Assembly (NCBI GenBank): GCA_027943245.1
Contig: JANDJZ010000068.1
Location: 1 to 64,000, forward strand
Direction: 5' to 3'
From: Acanthamoeba sp. SK_2022b
Taxonomy: Eukaryota > Discosea > Longamoebia > Acanthamoebidae
DNA length: 64,000 nucleotides
Shown here: positions 57,837 to 64,000 of the stretch, in pieces
Numbering within the stretch: the first letter of the stretch is position 1
Layout: every line of letters starts with the position of its first letter
The notes under the pieces: generated by a model
The model's input: the letters and a program-made list of their open reading frames with translations, nothing else
What the model was told of the DNA's origin: nothing
Database searches by the model: none
Program-made: the position numbers and the translations under genes

Positions 57837-58854
57837 TTAGTACTTACCATCGCACTCGGGATGGCACTTGCGGTGGTCGGGGCAGCACTCGCCGGCGTTG
57901 AGGTACTTGCCATTCTCGTCGGGGTAGCAGCCCTCGCCATCGGCGTAGTAGACTCCGCAATCGAGCTCGATGGGGTAGCAGCCGCGGCCGTCCCTGTAGA
58001 ACCACTGGTAGCCGAACTTGCGCGGGCAGCAGCCCTTGCCGTCCTTCCACTGGCCGCCCGGGCACTGCTTGTGGTCGTCGCACGGCTTCTCGGAGGTGGT
58101 CTTGCGGCACTCCTCGCTCGTGGTACGCTGGGGAGTGGTGCGTCTCTCAGTAGTAGTACGCCTCTCGGTGGTGGTACGCTTCTGGGTGGTGGTCTCCTTG
58201 GGGCACTCCTCCGTCGACGTGGTGTAGTGCTTCTTCGTAGAAGTGGTCTCCTTGGGGCACTCCTCGGTAGTGGTGTACTTCTTGGTGGTGCGCCTCTCAG
58301 TGGTGGTGGTCTCCTTGGGGCACTCCTCAGTAGAAGTGGTGTAGTGCTTCTTCGTAGAAGTGGTCTCCTTGGGGCACTCCTCGGTCGAGGTGGTGTAATG
58401 CTTCTTGGAGGTGGTTTCCTTGGGGCATTCCTCGGTCGAGGTGGTGTAGTGCTCGGGGCGGATGCATCGCTCGTGGCACTTGCGCTCCTTGGGGCACCAC
58501 TCGCCAGCCTTCAGGTAGTTACCCTTCTCATCGGGGAAACATCTGTGCAGTCACTGTCGATAAGCACCCACTCTCACAAACCAGCTTGTCTGCCGAAAGA
58601 GGGCAGCTGTACCCCTGACCATCAGCGTAGTAGACGCCGCACCCCACGTCCTTGGGGTAGCACTTGTGGCTATCGCGGTAGTAGGCCTTGCCGTCGATGA
58701 TCTTGGGGCAGCAGCCCTTGCCATCGGGCCAGAAGCCACCCTTACAGGGCCCGTCCTTCTTGTTTTTGTCGTAGTTGTCGTCGGCCAGAACAGCGGCTGC
58801 GAAGACAGCCAGGCCCACAGCCACAAGGAAGAGCAACCGAGTCGATGAGATCAT
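57837..58854 (-). CDS. Leo-like secreted cyst-wall lectin with Thr/Lys/His spacer
   Basis: Two exons (58854-58613, 58542-57837) give 315 residues. N-terminal signal peptide MISSTRLLFLVAVGLAVFAA with likely cleavage before DDNYDK. Cys-rich domain 1 spans about residues 35-105 (CKGGFWPDGKGCCP, CGVYYADGQGCFPDEKGNYL, CPKERKCHERC). A Thr/Lys/Glu/His spacer of about 120 residues follows, built of degenerate repeats of KKHYTTSTEECPKETTS, each with one Cys. Cys-rich domain 2 closes the chain (CPGGQWKDGKGCCPRK, CGVYYADGEGCYPDENGKYL, CCPDHRKCHPEC). Two 8-Cys-type domains with a TKH-rich spacer is the description of Leo lectins, cellulose-binding cyst-wall proteins of Acanthamoeba (established); this assignment is by architecture. 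A GTAAGT sits just before the stop, so the last codons could be spliced differently. Confidence 0.75.
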
Positions 58855-59224
58855 TCGTGAAGGTCAAGCTTGTCAAGCGTTGATGAAGGAAGGGCAGAGC
58901 TGATGTTTGTTGTCAGAAGAGACAGGAGAGGATACTGATTCATAATCGCTCGGCCCGCCTTTTGTGCTCGGGGACTGACCAATCACGCTTGCGCGCTCAA
59001 GAGCGTGCGCCAATAAGACGGGGAGCTGGAGCCATAGAGGCCCGGAAAGGAAGAGTGCGACATTCCCTTTGAGTAACCGTTCGTGGGGGGGGGGGAGTTT
59101 GAGCTCCCCCGAAGGAACTCTAACAGGGCTTGCCCCTCGTGAGACAGGTGTGCTTTCTAGAGCCAATGATTAGGCCTTCTCCACCTTCACCTTCAATTGC
59201 TGTTGGCCGGGAGGATTGCAGGTT
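58855..59224. other. Intergenic: Leo-like lectin promoter and MATH-ARM 3' side
   Basis: 370 bases with a G9 tract at 59087-59096. It should include the promoter of the lectin gene, which in Acanthamoeba would be encystation-induced. No defined element or gene is seen. Confidence 0.4.
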
Positions 59225-62200
59225 TCATTTGTACTTCTTGACAAGCTTGAGCGTCTTCTTAGCGAGGGCCTTGGCGGCGGCGTCCCGCGTGTTGGCCGCT
59301 ACGGATTTGAGTTTGGCAGTGATACGATGTCGGATGATGATGTGGCTCACTTCGCGCGCCTTCGTCGTCGAGCACAGGCAGTACAGCGAGAAGGCGGCCA
59401 CCCGAAGCAGCATAAAGTTGGTACACTCCAGGAACTGGCCCAGGTGCACGATCGCTCGTCCCTCGTCCTCGGCAAGGATCATCTCCAGGCACTCCTGGTC
59501 CATGCTCCCGAGCGTGCCTATTCCCTTGATCGCCTGAAACTGGACCTGTTGTGTATCGGTGTGCGCATGTGAGCAGTCGCAGCCAAGACGGCGGGGAGAT
59601 GGCGAAAGCCCACGTACCTCGCGATTCTTGGTGTGGACCAGCTCGTGGAGCATGCCACGGAGGCCCTTTCTGCCCTTCATCAACTCGAGCTCGCGCGCGT
59701 AGAGCGTGCCTCGTCGAAAAGGCAACGGGTACTTACGGTGGCTCTCCCGATGCTTGACCGGAGAGTCCTCCTCGAGGTCCGCCGCTCCCTTACCCTTGCT
59801 CGTGCTGGTGCCGCCGTTTTCAACGTCATTGCGCGTGAAGCCGTTGCCGTTGCCGTTGTAGGATTGGTGGCTGTTTTGGTCCTCTGTACGAAGCCCCTTC
59901 TCCTTGCCGTGATGGCTGTGGCGATAGTGATGATGGCTGTGTCGGTCCTGGTTGTCGTCGTCCTCGTCGAGTCGGCTGCAGGGAGAGGAGGCGGTCAGCG
60001 TCGCCCTACCGTCGCTGCGTTCCTCCTGCGGAGGGATGAAGTCCTTGTTGTCCAATATGGAAACGGACGAGCGAGAGCGTGCAACGGGGAAGAATGAAGG
60101 CGAAGAGAAGAGCGAAACCAGCTTGCGGTCTCGCGTGGACGAGCGCTGCTTCTCTTCGCCGGTCTCCTCCTCTACAGATCTTCGGTTGCGCGGCCGCGAT
60201 GTGGGCGACGTCGGCGCCGAGTATGACTCCGAGTCGGTCGAGGGAGGGGAAGGCAAGTCCTTCAATGGTGAAGACGACGACGAAGACGGCGAGAGGAAGA
60301 ATGAAAACGAAGGCAAGGTGAAGGAGCCGGAGCCGGGATAAGAAGGCGAGGGAAAGGTGAAGGAGGAGGGCGATGCGAGGTTGCTGAGAGAAGGCACAAA
60401 TGACGACCGGGACCCGATCAAGCACGCCAGCGTCGACGCCGCGATGAACTGCAACGTGGCGTGCGTCGAGCTTTCCATGATGTCGCGCACCAGTCCAATC
60501 AATCCTGTGGCACGCAATTACGGATGATTAGTGGCACGTATTGTCACCCCTAAACTTCTCCACATGTGTTCAATTACCGAGACTGCGCAGCGTATCACGG
60601 CAACTGGGGTAGTTGAGCACGAGATTGCTGAGAGCATCGCAAGCAGCCACACGCGGACCTGGGCACCGAAGCAAAGAGTTAACAACGGCCATCATACGCA
60701 TAGGCAGCGCGCATGTACCTCCGTTGTTCGATTTGAGAAGACGGAGGAGGATCTCAAGCGAGGAAAGAGTCTTCTTATCCTTGGCGTCCCTTCCCGGCTC
60801 GACCAACAGTTCAACAGCTGGCTCAGGTAACTCTATGGAGGTGCATTCGGCGATGCGTTTCGCTCCCGAGTGGTCAAACAAGGACAAGCCTGCGCGTATG
60901 CAATGAGATGTGAGATTGTCGCTCCAGTGAACCAGGGGACACGCATACCGTTGAGCGTGTGCGCAGCAAACCACTGGGCGTTCTGCGAATCGGTCGCACA
61001 TATCAGCTTAAGGAGCGCAGCGACGCCGTCCAAAGCGCGAATCCATTTCCTGGACGCCATGCCTCTCTTTTAGCATGCGCCCGTCAATGATCAATACAAG
61101 ACCTGAGCGTACCTGGCCTTGCCGTAGTTCGTTTCGCACAGACCGCCAATCAGCTTCAGCACACCCAACAGCACGCCTTCATCGATGTCCTCAGAGTTCA
61201 CCAAGCCGAGAAGCCAAGTAATATCGCGCTTGGTAACGAACTTGGTACCAGGAGACACGAAGAACGACAATTCCACCAAGATGATTCCTGCAGGATGGAA
61301 TGGCAAGGACAGGAGCTTGTATCAGCACTGTACGGTACTCGTAGTGATCTCATGCGTGTGCAGCTAACGCAGAGCTGGCCCACGAGCCTCGGTAAGGGGT
61401 ATGCGGTAGGGACGGGCCTGAATGTATCGTACCGGCGCAACATTTCTGTACAATGGAGGCGTGCTTCCACATCTTCTTGAGCGTAGGGACGTAGGCGCTC
61501 ATATCCCTTGCCCCGAACTCGGACGGCGAATTCCGGATCGCAAACTGCAACGCGATCGCGCTGCAATGGCCACAATTTGAGTCCCTTTTCGTGCGCTTTC
61601 TTTCATAAACAGGTACCTGTTGAGCTGCAGCACGGTAGGGTCCATCGACGGACCATCGCTCGGCCTGGGGTAGATGTTGGTGTAGCGACTGCCTGTCGCG
61701 TCATCTCCAGCCGAATCGCTCTGCTCCTCTTTAAAATGCACACGCGATGTGGCGTCGAACGATATACGATTAAATTGTGACCTCAGCAATAGGAGGAGAG
61801 CGGGAGGCGAACCAGCGGGCTGTAGGTGCTTCATCAGCGGGGCTATCCCACCGAGTCGGCTAACGATGACGGCTCCGTCTTCCTCACATACGGCGGCATT
61901 GGCTATGACGCCAGCCACCTCTTGCAGAAGATCGATGTCGGTCTGGGCTCGCAGCAATTCGATACAGATGGCAACGCCTGAGAGCAAAACACACATGTCA
62001 CAAGGCCGAAAAACCCACATGCTGTGAAGTGGGCTCGTCGGTACCTCCTTCCTTGAGTACAATATGTGATGATTCTTTACACAGCTGGAGATTCAGCAGA
62101 GTGCCCGCAGCGCAGACCTAATTGTGTTGGCGATGTGAGTACAGTTATCGATCAAATATACACACATCGATACGTCGAAAGCACAAGAGCCGCCGGAAAG

Positions 62201-64000
62201 GGCGGTCATCACCTGAAGGTCCACCCTGGTTCGCTTGTTCTCGCCTTGTGCCTCAGGCGCAAGGGCTGCAAGCAAAATGGGCACCCCACCGGCATCGATG
62301 ATGGCTTTGTCATCGTTGTAGTCATTGAACGCCAACGTCTGCCAGCCCGCGTTAACAACGGTCTTTCTACCTGGAGATGCTGTTGACGCGACGTACCTGC
62401 AGAATGCCCGCAGCCGATACTCGGAGCTCGATGTCCTGCGTGGGGTCATGCAGGAGAGCGAGTATTTTGCCGATACAGCCTCGCTTCCTGATGATGGCCC
62501 GCAGCTTTGCATTGGGGCACGGGTCCAGCATGGTCTTCTTACCGTCCGCTTCGTCTGTTTGTGATATCGAGCGATGGCCACCACACTCAGACACAAAGCG
62601 ACAGGGAGAAGGGAGGAGCGGGACAAAGGATGCATACGTTGAAAGGCGTGGCCCTCATCGCTCATTGCTCCGAGTATGGAAGTGGGCGACGAGTGCATCT
62701 GCAATAGTTCGTCCATCTTTCCCAAGCACACGCCCTGTTGATCAAGGAAGTCAACGCACGCATGTTACAATCTCTATATGCACATACACAAGCATGCGAA
62801 GGGCTGTTTCCCACGCATACCTGTAGTGTAGGATTATTCGAGAACACGCCCGATATGAAAGTTCGTAGCAGCTCCTCAACCGTAACCTTGCCTAAACCCA
62901 GCGACCATTGAACTGAGTTAATACAGGACCTGAACATTTCCCATTTGATGAGCGACATGTACCTTCGGAGGGGTCAGACACCACGACGAAGGTCTCTATC
63001 GTCAGGGTGCCATGTTCATCGGGCGGCGACTCCTTGATTTCTCGCAGCGCCGCTGCCTTTTCGCGCTCTCGCTCCCTCGCTGCCCTCTCCTCTCCGTCCG
63101 CAAGTGAATCGTCAAGGTCCTCCTGTGGCTGGCTCACCACAAAACCGGGCTCCTCCAACTTGGCCATGGCCACGAAATCGCCCCACCTGTGCCATCATTC
63201 ATGGAAGCAAGAGCGGTTTTGAGTGAACGCACAACGGTTAGGTAGGCTCAGCTGCGCCCATGTAAAGTGATGTACCCCCATTCCTCGTTCTTTCGAAACT
63301 CGTTGATAGATCGCTTGCCGATGGTGAGTCGTTTGTTCATGCTATTTACAATAAAGATGTTAAACGCCACTATTCGAGCCCAATCGTCGTCGACTTTGTT
63401 GACACTTCGCGAGCGCGTCGTTCGCGCAGCGCCATCTGGGATGTCATCGTTGTCGTTCTCGAACTCCCCATCGCCGTCGTCGTCATCAGGGTAAGGGAAG
63501 GTGTGAGTGAGTGTGCTGGCCTGGAATTGGCCTGTTTCATCTCCTTGCATAACACAACATATGCAGGGTGAGTGAGGCGGTCATGATGATTGCGAGTGGC
63601 TGCAGCATCTACCTCCCTCATTCGACGCCTCTTCGATGGCCACGGCTGCAGCCTCCTTGACTGGGTCAATATGACGGAGAAATAGCGAAAGGGTGCCGCC
63701 GTCGGCCACTTGGTCGCGGATGAGACCTGAGCATGCAGTTGGCAGTTGTGCGTGAGAACAAACGAGCTGCCATCAACCAGGGGCGCTGTGGAGCACGATA
63801 TCAACGGACAAAGAGGAGGAACAGCCGTACCGCCAGGGTAACATTCGAGACGCCAGGTACAGCCGCCAACGTGGAAACAAGAAGACGTGATTTTCTCTCG
63901 GGCACGCTTACGTCGGAAGCCGCCTATCTCCCACTTGAACGCGCCCATGCGCCCGCACCTGCGTCCCGACGGTACGCAGCAAGTTATTACTTTGGCGCCA
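59225..64000 (-). CDS. MATH-domain armadillo-repeat protein, 5' end beyond the window
   Basis: At least fifteen exons. Near the right edge is a MATH/TRAF-like start: GAFKWEIGGFRR, then SSCFHVGGCTWRLECYPGG. The matching second half lies 400-700 bases downstream: DDWARIVAFNIFIVNSMNKR, SINEFRKNEEWGYITLHG. Between them is a poorly conserved acidic segment (PYPDDDDGDGEFENDNDDIP). After a Lys/Glu helix the chain becomes armadillo-like: AAGILQ, DAGGVPILLAALAPEAQG, LQEVAGVIANAAVCEEDG, RLGGIAPLMKHLQPAGSP, GVLKLIGGLCETNYGKAR, ALDGVAALLKLICATDSQ, NAQWFAAHTLNG and LLRCPGPRVAACDALSNLVL. A Ser- and His-rich disordered block (59700-60440) precedes a last repeat set and the basic end ALAKKTLKLVKKYK. MATH-ARM proteins often act in ubiquitin or receptor scaffolds; its partner is unknown. 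Confidence 0.72.

Overview
This is a nuclear window from an intron-dense, GC-rich free-living amoeba, most likely Acanthamoeba. Nearly every gene is cut by short GT..AG introns, typically 40-110 bases, and intergenic gaps are a few hundred bases. The gene set is eukaryotic: Rab11, Ras, RhoGEF/RhoGAPs, SEC12, POLD2, CDC45, LSM14, U1-C, EMC8/9, NUBP2. A secreted two-domain Cys-rich protein with a Thr/Lys/His-rich spacer matches the Leo type of Acanthamoeba cyst-wall lectin. Gene models were made by hand: exons were joined where donor, acceptor and reading phase agreed. For RhoGEF, ATCase, MORN, Rab11, Ras, the cupin, DUF2267 and Leo genes the exon lengths sum to exact codon numbers.

Layout. 1-4991 (-) coiled-coil RhoGEF, running off the left edge; 5559-6191 (-) double YccF membrane protein; 6796-8519 (-) aspartate carbamoyltransferase with a presequence-like N-terminus; 8780-9763 (-) MORN protein; 10022-10947 (-) Rab11; 11270-11960 (-) DUF985 cupin; 12101-15731 (+) Ser-rich coiled-coil protein; 15798-22994 (-) a fusion of a SAM-like domain, a type I restriction R-subunit (HsdR)-like helicase and armadillo repeats; 23278-24163 (-) Ras; 24399-25109 (-) DUF2267 protein; 25522-25672 (+) a decayed inverted copy of part of the HsdR-like gene; 25826-26671 (-) EF-hand-like protein with a CaaX box; 26781-28884 (-) SEC12; 29203-31378 (+) POLD2; 31568-34514 (-) CDC45; 34674-37068 (+) mitochondrial-type J-protein; 37129-38416 (+) methyltransferase; 38517-40903 (+) ENPP ectophosphodiesterase; 41246-43371 (-) LSM14/Scd6; 43665-46065 (-) RhoGAP-C1-peroxiredoxin fusion; 46266-47947 (-) its RhoGAP-C1 paralogue; 48252-52904 (-) CLU-domain protein with an N-terminal membrane anchor; 53361-54173 (-) U1-C; 54287-55190 (+) unknown; 55288-56270 (-) EMC8/9; 56364-57651 (+) NUBP2/Cfd1; 57837-58854 (-) Leo-like lectin; 59225-64000 (-) MATH-armadillo protein, running off the right edge.

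The genes do not form one pathway, but themes recur. Small-GTPase signalling is well represented (RhoGEF, two RhoGAPs, Rab11, Ras, and SEC12 as the Sar1 exchange factor). Two replication-fork genes, POLD2 and CDC45, are convergent neighbours. Several genes have bacterial-type domains but carry spliceosomal introns (HsdR-like, DUF2267, DUF985, YccF, PrxQ), which suggests old, domesticated transfers. The two most unusual objects are the SAM-HsdR-ARM fusion, which appears to lack the restriction nuclease, and the RhoGAP-C1-peroxiredoxin fusion, whose junction lies inside a single exon. No rRNA, tRNA, CRISPR array or intact transposon was recognised.
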